From the NCBI GenBank assembly GCA_027018975.1, contig JALUXN010000303.1, forward strand, positions 1 through 5,963: a stretch of DNA of 5,963 nucleotides, read 5' to 3'. This stretch comes from Mariprofundaceae bacterium. GTDB lineage: Bacteria; Pseudomonadota; Zetaproteobacteria; Mariprofundales; Mariprofundaceae. The notes beneath the pieces are model-generated. The model was not told where the DNA came from. It ran no database searches and saw only the letters and a list, made by a program, of their open reading frames with translations. The translations under genes and the position numbers were made by a program. This document shows, in pieces, positions 1-5,751 of this stretch. Positions within the stretch are counted from its first letter, which is position 1, and every line of letters starts with the position of its first letter.

Positions 1-20
1 CCCGCCTTCGCGGGAATGAC
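1..20. repeat. Right end of a dispersed GTCATTCCCGCG-type palindromic repeat, cut by the window edge
   Basis: CCCGC (1-5) and GCGGG (10-14) form a perfect 5-bp stem with a CTTC loop, followed by AATGAC. This is the layout of one arm of the short palindromic repeats with GTCATTCCCGCG-like ends that are scattered between genes in many proteobacteria; that link is from general knowledge, not a search. The block CGGGAATGA (11-19) recurs exactly at 2610-2618, at the right end of the element between hisC and tyrA, so both probably belong to one family. The left arm would lie outside the window. Confidence 0.5.
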
Positions 21-73
21 GGTGAGGGGGGCGAGAATGAACTGTGAGGAGGGCGGAATGACGGGGAAATGAC
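10..73. repeat. Degenerate direct repeats, about 21-22 bp period
   Basis: The motif GCG(G/A)GAATGA occurs at 10-19 and 31-40, in a form one base shorter at 53-61, and as a decayed GGGGAAATGA at 63-72. GTGAGG recurs at 22-27 and 44-49, 22 bases apart. Two full units and one partial unit can therefore be read. The array looks like decayed duplication of the end of the palindromic repeat at 1-20. There is no coding potential and no sign of a CRISPR: units are too short and there are no unique spacers. Confidence 0.45.
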
Positions 74-95
74 TTGGAATTGAACGATCTCGGGA

Positions 96-128
96 TATCG
101 GGGTCAGAACAGCAATAACTCCCCGATA
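96..128. repeat. Inverted repeat / hairpin upstream of pheA
   Basis: TATCGGGG (96-103) and CCCCGATA (121-128) are perfect 8-bp inverted repeats with a 17-nt loop. There is no T-run after the right arm, so it is not a canonical intrinsic terminator on the + strand. It overlaps the diverged repeat copy at 120-147. It could be an mRNA leader structure if the pheA promoter lies upstream of it, or simply part of a repeat remnant. No convincing sigma-70 promoter was found between 74 and 249. Confidence 0.4.
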
Positions 129-147
129 GAACCACTCGAAGATGAGG
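120..147 (-). repeat. Diverged inverted copy of the hisC-tyrA intergenic repeat
   Basis: By eye, these 28 bases match the reverse complement of 2550-2577 at 24 of 28 positions; the shared core is TCCCCGATAGAA then CACTCG then GATGA. In this copy the self-complementary arm has decayed (TCGAAGA where TCGGGGA would pair), so the small hairpin of the other copy is lost. The presence of two copies of the same sequence in opposite orientation at two intergenic sites marks it as a dispersed repeat. Confidence 0.55.
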
Positions 148-249
148 TTGTCGTATGATTCTAACGGAATGCGAACAATTTAATGCGATTATCCTGACCT
201 ATTGGATTTCATCGTGGATTGCGCCCTGTTGCGCTGCTAGCGTGCTGCC

Positions 250-1401
250 ATGGCTGATTTGGAGAAGAAGTTGGACGCATTGCGGCAGGCGATTGATGCT
301 GTCGATGATGAGCTGCTCGATCTGATTCGCAAGCGGGCGCGGCTGGCGGGGCAGGTGGGCGAGGCGAAGCAGAATAGGGGTAATGTGCCATTTTATGTGC
401 CGAGCCGGGAAGCCTCGATTATCCGCCGCATCCTCAAACGCAACGCCGAAGCGGCGGCTGACTCGCATGAAACGAAAATCCCCGATGCCTCGATTCATGG
501 CATCTATCGGGAGATCATCGGCGCCTGTCTGGCGCTGGAACACCCGATGACCATCGCCTATCTCGGTCCGGATGGCACCTTCAGCCACACGGCGGCGACG
601 CGCCAGTTCGGCTCTACCCCCAACTACATGGCCTGCGCCTCGCTGGAGATGGTGTTTGACGAGGTGGAGTCGGGGCGCGCCACCTATGGCGTGGTGCCGG
701 TGGAGAATGCCTTTGAGGGGGCGGTGACGCCGACGCTCGATCTCTTTGCCGACATGGAGCGCGATATTTACATCTGCGCTGAAATTCAGCTCTCGATCCA
801 CCATCATCTATTTAGTTACGCCGCCTCTCTCGATGAGATCGATGTGGTGATCTCGCATCCGCAGCCGCTGGGGCAGTGCAGCAAGTGGCTCGCCTCGCAT
901 CTGCCGCAGGCGCAGTTGATGGAGTCCTCCTCGACGATTCGCGCGGCGCAGATTGTCGATGAGGCGAAGGCGAGCGGTAGCGGTGCGCTCGATTGGCAGC
1001 GCTGCGCGGTGATCGGACCGTATGCGGTGGTGGATCAGTCGGGGCTGCAGCTGATTCAGCGCAATATCGAAGATTTTCACGACAATACGACCCGCTTTCT
1101 GGTCATCGGCCAGCACGATTCGCCGCCGTCGGGGGAGGATAAAACCTCGCTGGTGATGTCGATCAAGGATGAGCCGGGGGCGCTGCACAATCTGATCGCC
1201 GCATTCGCCGAGCGTGGCATTGGTTTGAGTCGGATCGAGTCGCGCCCATCCAAGAAGAAGCTGTGGGAGTATGTCTTTTTTGTCGATGTCGCGGGGCATC
1301 GCGACGATGCGGCGGTGGCGGCGGCGATTGCCGAGATTCAGGACAAGCCGGGCGGCTTCATCAAAATTCTCGGCTCCTATCCGGTCTCCAAGCCGCTATG
1401 A
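250..1401 (+). CDS. pheA: Bifunctional chorismate mutase / prephenate dehydratase (P-protein)
   Basis: Cytoplasmic enzyme that converts chorismate to prephenate and then to phenylpyruvate, the phenylalanine branch. The 383 residues fit the family. An AroQ chorismate mutase domain (about 4-95) carries the expected R12, R29, K40 and R53/E54. A prephenate dehydratase domain follows, from IAYLGPDGTFSH (about 100) to the TRF motif (T281-R282-F283). A C-terminal ACT domain (about 297-375) has GALH (310-313) and ESRP (330-333), the phenylalanine-binding motifs, so feedback inhibition by phenylalanine is expected. The start is well bounded: an in-frame TAG lies at 238-240, and 250 is the first start codon after it. 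There is no clear Shine-Dalgarno. The end overlaps hisC by ATGA, implying translational coupling. No phenylalanine-rich leader peptide of the E. coli pheL kind was seen upstream. Confidence 0.97.
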   Translation: MADLEKKLDALRQAIDAVDDELLDLIRKRARLAGQVGEAKQNRGNVPFYVPSREASIIRRILKRNAEAAADSHETKIPDASIHGIYREIIGACLALEHPMTIAYLGPDGTFSHTAATRQFGSTPNYMACASLEMVFDEVESGRATYGVVPVENAFEGAVTPTLDLFADMERDIYICAEIQLSIHHHLFSYAASLDEIDVVISHPQPLGQCSKWLASHLPQAQLMESSSTIRAAQIVDEAKASGSGALDWQRCAVIGPYAVVDQSGLQLIQRNIEDFHDNTTRFLVIGQHDSPPSGEDKTSLVMSIKDEPGALHNLIAAFAERGIGLSRIESRPSKKKLWEYVFFVDVAGHRDDAAVAAAIAEIQDKPGGFIKILGSYPVSKPL

Positions 1402-2495
1402 GTGGCTGGATCGATCGGGCGGTTGCGCAGGCAGCCGGTCTGCACCCCTATATCCCCGGCAAACCGGTGGAGACGCTGCTGCGCGAGAAGGGGTTGAGCC
1501 ACGCCATCAAATTGGCCTCCAATGAAAACCCATATGGTCCGGCGCCGAAGGCGATCGCGGCGATGCAGGCGGCAGCCAGTGAGATGCACCGCTACCCCGA
1601 CGGCGATGCGACTGCACTCAAAGCGGCACTGGCGGATCTGCATGCCGTTTCGCGTGAGCAGATTCTGCTCGGCAACGGCTCCAATGAGGTGCTGGAGCTG
1701 ATCATCCGCACCTTTGCCGGCGCCGGTGATGAGGTGATCTATGCGCAGCGCGGTTTTATTGTCTATGCGCTGGCGACACAGGCGGCCGGTGCGCGCGGTG
1801 TGGCGGTGGCCGAGGCGGATGGTTTGTCGCACGATCTGGAGGGGATGCTGGCGGCGGTGAATGCGCGCACCAAGGTAATCTGCCTCGCCAACCCCAATAA
1901 TCCGACCGGTACGCTGCATGACAACGCGGCGCTGCAGGCGTTTCTCGATCGTTTGCCACGCGACCTGATTGTCATCGTCGATGAGGCCTATTATGAGTTT
2001 GTCGCCGATCAGCTGGGCGATTCGCTGGCGCAGCTCTCCCACCCCGGGCTGGTGATCAGTCGCACCTTTTCCAAGGCGTACGGACTGGCGGGATGTCGGG
2101 TCGGCTACGCGGTAGCCGATGCCGAGATTGTGGCGCTGGTGAACCGTTTTCGTGAGCCGTTTAATCTCAATGGTCTCGCTCAGGCGGCGGCGTTGGCGGC
2201 GCTCGATGATCGCGACTGGGTGATGGCGCGGGTGGCTGAGACAGTGGCCGAGCGGGAACGCTTAGAGTCGGCGCTCGATGCGTTGGGTCTGTTGACGGGG
2301 CAGAGCCACGGTAATTTTGTACTGCTGCATCATGCCGATAGCGCTGCGCTGCATCGGCAGATGGAGGATGGCGGCATCATCCTGCGACCGTTGGCGCCCT
2401 ATGGTATGGCCGATGATCTGCGCGTATCGGTCGGTTTGCCGGCGGAGAATGACGCCTTTCTTGCCCGTCTGGAACAGTTTCTGGCGGCGCAGTGA
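1398..2495 (+). CDS. hisC: Histidinol-phosphate / aromatic aminotransferase, PLP-dependent
   Basis: A 365-residue fold-type I, class II aminotransferase of HisC type and usual length. Visible motifs: SNENPYGP (41-48), the ANPNNPTG substrate/PLP loop (164-171), DEAYYEF (195-201) with the PLP-pyridine Asp195 and Tyr198, SRTFSKAYGLAGCRVGY with the Schiff-base Lys226, and the C-terminal substrate-carboxylate Arg342 in LRVSVGLP. HisC makes histidinol phosphate from imidazole-acetol phosphate using glutamate. Members encoded in aromatic clusters can also transaminate phenylpyruvate, 4-hydroxyphenylpyruvate or prephenate. Lying between pheA and tyrA, this copy is placed to do the last step of phenylalanine and tyrosine synthesis, but that is inference. 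ATG at 1398 overlaps the pheA stop (ATGA) and has no strong Shine-Dalgarno, so translation is probably coupled to pheA. An in-frame extension upstream to 1263 runs inside pheA and does not resemble HisC. Confidence 0.95.
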   Translation: MSGWIDRAVAQAAGLHPYIPGKPVETLLREKGLSHAIKLASNENPYGPAPKAIAAMQAAASEMHRYPDGDATALKAALADLHAVSREQILLGNGSNEVLELIIRTFAGAGDEVIYAQRGFIVYALATQAAGARGVAVAEADGLSHDLEGMLAAVNARTKVICLANPNNPTGTLHDNAALQAFLDRLPRDLIVIVDEAYYEFVADQLGDSLAQLSHPGLVISRTFSKAYGLAGCRVGYAVADAEIVALVNRFREPFNLNGLAQAAALAALDDRDWVMARVAETVAERERLESALDALGLLTGQSHGNFVLLHHADSAALHRQMEDGGIILRPLAPYGMADDLRVSVGLPAENDAFLARLEQFLAAQ

Positions 2496-2549
2496 TTCAA
2501 CAGGGTAATCACATGAACGTTGTTCGCATTCCTTTAGAACAAGCGATCG

Positions 2550-2620
2550 CGTCATCCCCGAGTGCTTCTATCGGGGATCTATGGCTGCGTGGATTTTCGA
2601 TTCAACCCTCGGGAATGAAC
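2550..2620. repeat. Short dispersed palindromic element between hisC and tyrA
   Basis: The ends TCATCCCCGAG (2552-2562) and CTCGGGAATGA (2608-2618) are inverted repeats matching at 10 of 11 bases, framing a 67-bp unit. Nested in its left half is a perfect 8-bp hairpin, ATCCCCGA (2554-2561) with TCGGGGAT (2571-2578), and a 9-nt loop. A diverged reverse copy of the left half lies at 120-147, and the right end shares CGGGAATGA with 11-19. This is the layout of a non-autonomous repeat of the REP/MITE kind. No transposase and no clear target duplication are visible. As RNA it would form a structure between the hisC and tyrA messages; no U-tract follows, so it is not an obvious terminator. Confidence 0.6.
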
Positions 2621-2636
2621 CGGTATGCGATCACTT

Positions 2637-2643
2637 AGGGTGA
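2637..2643 (+). promoter_or_regulatory. Ribosome binding site of tyrA
   Basis: AGGGTGA lies 4 nt before the ATG at 2648, counted from its last base; the AGGG core ends 7 nt before the start. It supports 2648 rather than the in-frame ATG at 2657, which has no comparable purine run. tyrA therefore has its own ribosome entry signal and need not be coupled to hisC. Confidence 0.55.
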
Positions 2644-2647
2644 TTCG

Positions 2648-3532
2648 ATGAAATTGATGGAACCATTCACGATTCAACATCTGGTCATTGTCGGTGTGGG
2701 GCTGATTGGCGGCTCGGTGGGGCTGGCGCTCAAGCGCGCCGGCGCGGTGGGTCGCGTGACCGGCGTCGGACGCAGTCGTGAGAATCTGATGACCGCAGAG
2801 GCGCGCGGCATTGTTGATGACTGGACACACGATCTCAAAGCGGCAGTGGCCGATGCTGATGTGGTGTTGCTGGCGGTACCGATGGCAGCGTATGACGCAC
2901 TGTTGCGCGAGATGGCTGATGCATTGCCGGCCGATGCCGTGGTGACCGATGCGGGCAGTACCAAGCAGTCAGCGATTGCGGCGGCGCAGCGCTGGCTGCC
3001 GGATGCGCGCCGTTTTGTGGCCGCGCACCCGATCGCCGGCACCGAGCAGTCTGGCGCGGCGGCTGCCTTTGCCGAGCTGTTTGACGATCATCTGGCGATT
3101 GTGACGCCCGACTCGGTGAGTGACCCAGCGGCGGTGGCGCGGGTGGAGGCGCTCTGGCAGGCGGTGGGCAGCCGTGTGATCCGCATGGCTGCCGATGAGC
3201 ATGATCGACTGCTGGCGGCGGTGAGCCACCTGCCGCATCTGGCGGCGTTTGCGCTGGTCAATGCGGTGCGCAAGCAGGCGGACGCGGCGCGCGATCCCTT
3301 CGATTTTGCCGCCGGCGGCTTTCGGGATTTTACCCGCATCGCCTCCTCATCGCCGGAGATGTGGCGTGATATTGCGCTCTGCAACCGCGAGGCATTGGCG
3401 GCACAGATCGATGCCATGCAGGCGGAGCTGGCGGGGATGAAAACTGCGCTGCTGGCAGGTGATGGCGCGCAGCTGTTTGAAGATTTTTCAGCCGCCAAAG
3501 CGGCGCGGGATGCGTGGCTACAGCGGCGGTAA
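2648..3532 (+). CDS. tyrA: Prephenate / arogenate dehydrogenase (cyclohexadienyl dehydrogenase)
   Basis: Oxidative decarboxylation of prephenate to 4-hydroxyphenylpyruvate, or of arogenate to tyrosine. The 294 residues match a single-domain TyrA with no chorismate mutase or ACT domain. The Rossmann motif GVGLIGGS is at 16-23; the second strand ends VGVGRSREN with no Asp/Glu at the position that usually marks NAD preference, so NADP use is possible but unproven. VTDAGSTK (99-106), HPIAGTEQSG with conserved His127, and SHLPHLAAFAL (193-203, His194 and His197) follow. FRDFTRIASSSPEMW has the prephenate-binding Arg230. Substrate choice cannot be read from the sequence. In Pseudomonas and relatives TyrA is fused to AroA; here it ends with its own TAA, and a 174-bp gap filled by a palindromic repeat follows. 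Confidence 0.95.
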   Translation: MKLMEPFTIQHLVIVGVGLIGGSVGLALKRAGAVGRVTGVGRSRENLMTAEARGIVDDWTHDLKAAVADADVVLLAVPMAAYDALLREMADALPADAVVTDAGSTKQSAIAAAQRWLPDARRFVAAHPIAGTEQSGAAAAFAELFDDHLAIVTPDSVSDPAAVARVEALWQAVGSRVIRMAADEHDRLLAAVSHLPHLAAFALVNAVRKQADAARDPFDFAAGGFRDFTRIASSSPEMWRDIALCNREALAAQIDAMQAELAGMKTALLAGDGAQLFEDFSAAKAARDAWLQRR

Positions 3533-3570
3533 CTGGAAACTATTCAGCTACGTGCTGGAACTATTCAGCT
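3533..3570. repeat. Tandem direct repeat just after the tyrA stop
   Basis: CTGGAAACTATTCAGCT (3533-3549) and CTGGAACTATTCAGCT (3555-3570) are direct copies 22 bases apart that differ by one A. The second copy is the left arm of the palindromic element that follows. The first may be the end of a neighbouring or earlier insertion, or a duplication of the element's tip. It starts one base after the tyrA stop codon. Confidence 0.65.
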
Positions 3571-3689
3571 CGCCCATGGATTGTTCGATAGCAAGGCGAA
3601 CACGCGCAGTGTGCTGTTGCACATGAGCATGTTCAACGCAGCTAGCGGGCAAACCGTGGGATGAGCTGAATAGTTACGCGCGGCGTAGC
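3547..3689. mobile_element. MITE-like long imperfect palindrome between tyrA and aroA
   Basis: The inner arms AACTATTCAGCTCGCCCA (3559-3576) and TGGGATGAGCTGAATAGTT (3657-3675) are near-perfect inverted repeats. Outside them GCTACG (3547-3552) pairs with CGTAGC (3684-3689). Inside, TTG-TCG-TAGC-like blocks near 3581-3592 and 3641-3652 pair imperfectly, GAACACGC (about 3598-3605) faces GCATGTTC (3628-3635), and the tip GTGTGC-TGTT-GCACAT (3609-3624) forms a hairpin. All these pairs centre on about 3616-3618, so the whole element can fold as one long stem. There is no coding capacity and no transposase. It could be a transposase-dependent miniature element or a REP-type repeat. No exact target-site duplication was seen. 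It leaves aroA's ribosome binding site intact. Confidence 0.65.
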
Positions 3690-3693
3690 GAAC

Positions 3694-3699
3694 AAGGAG
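3694..3699 (+). promoter_or_regulatory. Ribosome binding site of aroA
   Basis: AAGGAG lies 7 nt before the ATG at 3707 and is the strongest Shine-Dalgarno in the window. It begins 5 bases after the right end of the palindromic element, so aroA keeps independent translation initiation despite the structured repeat upstream. Confidence 0.75.
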
Positions 3700-3706
3700 A
3701 GCAACC

Positions 3707-5050
3707 ATGAATGTCGGCGGAACACTGATTGCGGGGCCTGCGGCGGGGGCGTTGCGCGGCGCATTGACCGTGCCGGGGGATAAATCGATGTCGCATCGGG
3801 CGGTGATGCTGGCAGCACTGGCCGACGGCGTGACCGAGATCGACGGTTTTCTGCCCGGTCAGGACAATCTCTCCACGGCGCAGATGTTCATCGATATGGG
3901 CGTGCAGATCGATTGGCTCAGCGATGACAAGCGGGCGCTGCGTATTCACGGCGTGGGGCTGCATGGCTTGCGGCAGCCGGCGGGTATGCTCGATGCCGGT
4001 AATGCCGGTACCTGTGTGCGGCTGATGACCGGTGTGCTGGCCGGCCAACCCTTCGCCACCACGATGACCGGCGATGCCTCGCTCTGCAAGCGGCCGATGC
4101 GCCGCGTGGTGGAGCCGGTGCGGCGGATGGGGGCGCAGGTTGCGGGGCGCGAGGATGGTAATCTGCTGCCGTTGACCATCACTGGCGGCAAGCTCAAGGC
4201 GATTGATCACCAATCGGCGGTGGCCAGTGCGCAGGTGAAATCGTGTGTGCTGCTGGCGGGGCTCTATGCCGATGGCACGACCACTGTGCGGGAGCCGAAG
4301 CCGAGCCGCGATCACACCGAGCGGATGCTGCCGCTCTTCGGCCAGCCGGTCGCGGTGGCTGAAGATGGTTTGATCAGTTTGACGCCGAGCGGGCGTCTGC
4401 GTGCGCCGCAGGCGACGGTGCATATTCCGGCCGATCCATCATCGGCCTGTTTTTTTGCCGTGGCGGCGTCGCTGGTGGCCGATTCCGAAGTCACCCTCAA
4501 CGGCATCGGCATCAACCCGCGCCGCGACGGTTGGCGGCGGGTGCTGCAGGCGATGGGTGGCGATCTGGCGCTGGTTGGCGAAGCCACCGTCGGTGAAGAG
4601 CCGGTGGCCGATATTGCGGTGCGCAGCGGCGGCTTGCACGGCATGCGGGTCGATGGCGGCGATGTGCCGGATGCGATTGATGAGTTTCCGGTGCTGTTTG
4701 TCGCTGCAGCGCTGGCGGATGGCGAGTTTCTGCTTGAAGATGCAGCTGAGCTGCGGGTGAAGGAGTCCGATCGTATCGCGGCGATGGCGGCGGCGCTGAA
4801 TGCGGCGGGTGCGCAGGTCGAGGAGCGCAGCGATGGGGCGCGCATTGTCGGCGTGCAGCAGCTGCAGGGGGATATTGATGTTGATGCGCATGGCGATCAC
4901 CGCATTGCCATGGCGATGGCGGTGGCGGCGCAGCGGGCGAGTGGTGAGATTCGCATCCACAACGCGGCGGCGATTGCCACCAGTTTTCCCGATTTTGTGC
5001 CGCTGGCGCAGCAGATCGGCATGAATGTGCGCTGGGCGGATGGTGCGTGA
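3707..5050 (+). CDS. aroA: 3-phosphoshikimate 1-carboxyvinyltransferase (EPSP synthase)
   Basis: Joins shikimate-3-phosphate and phosphoenolpyruvate to give EPSP, the sixth step of the shikimate pathway; cytoplasmic. The 447 residues form the usual two-lobed inside-out barrel protein. Motifs: PGDKSMSHR (23-31; Lys26, Ser27, Arg31), GNAGTCVRL (98-106), GDASLCKRPMRRV (123-135), SAQVKS (174-179), RDHTE (201-205), DEFP with catalytic Asp325, ELRVKESDR (348-356; Lys352, Glu353), HRIAM (398-402) and ATSFPDF (424-430). The GDKS, SAQVK and RDHTE motifs put it with the class II-like branch (Pseudomonas, Xanthomonas, CP4). It has the ordinary Gly101 in NAGT rather than the alanine of the CP4 enzyme, so the sequence gives no reason to expect glyphosate tolerance. 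The start is fixed by a strong ribosome binding site. The stop overlaps the cmk start region (TGATG). Confidence 0.97.
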   Translation: MNVGGTLIAGPAAGALRGALTVPGDKSMSHRAVMLAALADGVTEIDGFLPGQDNLSTAQMFIDMGVQIDWLSDDKRALRIHGVGLHGLRQPAGMLDAGNAGTCVRLMTGVLAGQPFATTMTGDASLCKRPMRRVVEPVRRMGAQVAGREDGNLLPLTITGGKLKAIDHQSAVASAQVKSCVLLAGLYADGTTTVREPKPSRDHTERMLPLFGQPVAVAEDGLISLTPSGRLRAPQATVHIPADPSSACFFAVAASLVADSEVTLNGIGINPRRDGWRRVLQAMGGDLALVGEATVGEEPVADIAVRSGGLHGMRVDGGDVPDAIDEFPVLFVAAALADGEFLLEDAAELRVKESDRIAAMAAALNAAGAQVEERSDGARIVGVQQLQGDIDVDAHGDHRIAMAMAVAAQRASGEIRIHNAAAIATSFPDFVPLAQQIGMNVRWADGA

Positions 5051-5751
5051 TGTTTGAGCAGGGCAGTTGGTGTGCAGTGCCGGGGTTGATGATCGCCATC
5101 GACGGACCGTCCGGATCCGGCAAGGGGACGGTGGCAGCGATGCTGGCGGCAGCGGTGGGTCTGCCGGTGCTCGATAGCGGCCTGCTCTATCGTCTGGTGG
5201 GTCATGTGGCGCTGGCGCGCGGTATCTCGCTGCAGGATGAGACGGCGCTGGCGGCGGTGATCGATACGCTACTCTCGGAAGTGCGCTGGGATGCCGATGG
5301 CGTGGCGTGGAATGGGGAGAATGTGACCGCCGAGCTGCGCAGTGAACAGGTGGGGGCTGCGGCGTCGCAGGTGGCGGCACTGCCGCTGGTGCGCGAAAAA
5401 CTGCTCGGCCTGCAGCGCGAACTGGCCAAGGGTGGCGCGATTATGGATGGGCGCGACATCGGTACGGTGGTGCTGCCGGATGCGCCGGCCAAGTTTTTCC
5501 TCACCGCCTCGGTGCGCGAACGGGCGCGGCGGCGCTGGTCACAGTTGAAGGGGCAGGGTGGTAGCGACCTTGACACGGTGGTGGCGGAGCTGAAAATGCG
5601 TGACCAACGGGATGCGGAGCGTCAGCATGCACCGCTCAAGCAGGCAGTCGATGCGATCATGATCGATTCCACCACCATGCGGGTGGATGAAGTGGTCGAT
5701 CGGATGCTGGCGGTACTGCAGCGGAGGGGATTGATTCGGCGCGCGACGTAA
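5050..5751 (+). CDS. cmk: Cytidylate kinase (CMP/dCMP kinase)
   Basis: Phosphorylates CMP and dCMP with ATP. From ATG 5050 it has 233 residues, close to the usual 220-230. Walker A DGPSGSGKGT is at 18-27, the nucleoside-binding DSGLLYR at 42-48, MDGRDIGT at 132-139, an Arg-rich lid segment RERARRR near 157-163, and RDQRD...APLKQAVDA...IDST toward the C-terminus, all typical of Cmk. Three in-frame starts are possible: GTG 5047 (GTGA overlap with the aroA stop), ATG 5050 (TGATG overlap) and ATG 5089, which would start with MIAIDGPSG. ATG 5050 is preferred because the TGATG arrangement suits translational coupling and gives an N-terminus nearer the E. coli length. None has a strong Shine-Dalgarno. 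Cmk following aroA and preceding rpsA is the standard proteobacterial order. Confidence 0.94.
   Translation: MFEQGSWCAVPGLMIAIDGPSGSGKGTVAAMLAAAVGLPVLDSGLLYRLVGHVALARGISLQDETALAAVIDTLLSEVRWDADGVAWNGENVTAELRSEQVGAAASQVAALPLVREKLLGLQRELAKGGAIMDGRDIGTVVLPDAPAKFFLTASVRERARRRWSQLKGQGGSDLDTVVAELKMRDQRDAERQHAPLKQAVDAIMIDSTTMRVDEVVDRMLAVLQRRGLIRRAT

Noticed and set aside
10..73. Possible CRISPR array or iteron array
   Set aside because: Units are about 21-22 bp, decayed and contiguous, with no unique spacers, no cas genes and no replication gene.
148..192. Sigma-70-like hexamers upstream of pheA (TTGTCG 148-153, TATGAT 154-159, TTTAAT 179-184)
   Set aside because: No pair has a spacing of 16-18 bp with acceptable hexamers on both sides, so a promoter cannot be supported.
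155..330. Possible pheA leader peptide (attenuator) starting at ATG 155
   Set aside because: The frame has only one Phe and no run of Phe codons, runs past the pheA start into the gene, and no terminator/antiterminator pair with a U-tract was found.
199..807. 202-codon minus-strand frame opposite pheA
   Set aside because: Lies opposite the conserved chorismate mutase and dehydratase domains and has no recognisable protein features.
1263..1397. Upstream in-frame extension of hisC
   Set aside because: The extra 45 residues are a shifted reading of the pheA C-terminus, Gly/Arg/Cys-rich and unlike HisC; the ATG at 1398 gives a normal HisC N-terminus.
3674..4423. 249-codon minus-strand frame opposite aroA
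   Set aside because: Antisense shadow with Arg/His-rich composition and no motif; the + strand carries unmistakable EPSP synthase.
4439..5380. 313-codon open frame on the minus strand across aroA and cmk
   Set aside because: It is antisense to two well-conserved genes, and its translation is rich in Arg, Pro and His, as expected from the complement of GC-rich codons; no domain is recognisable.
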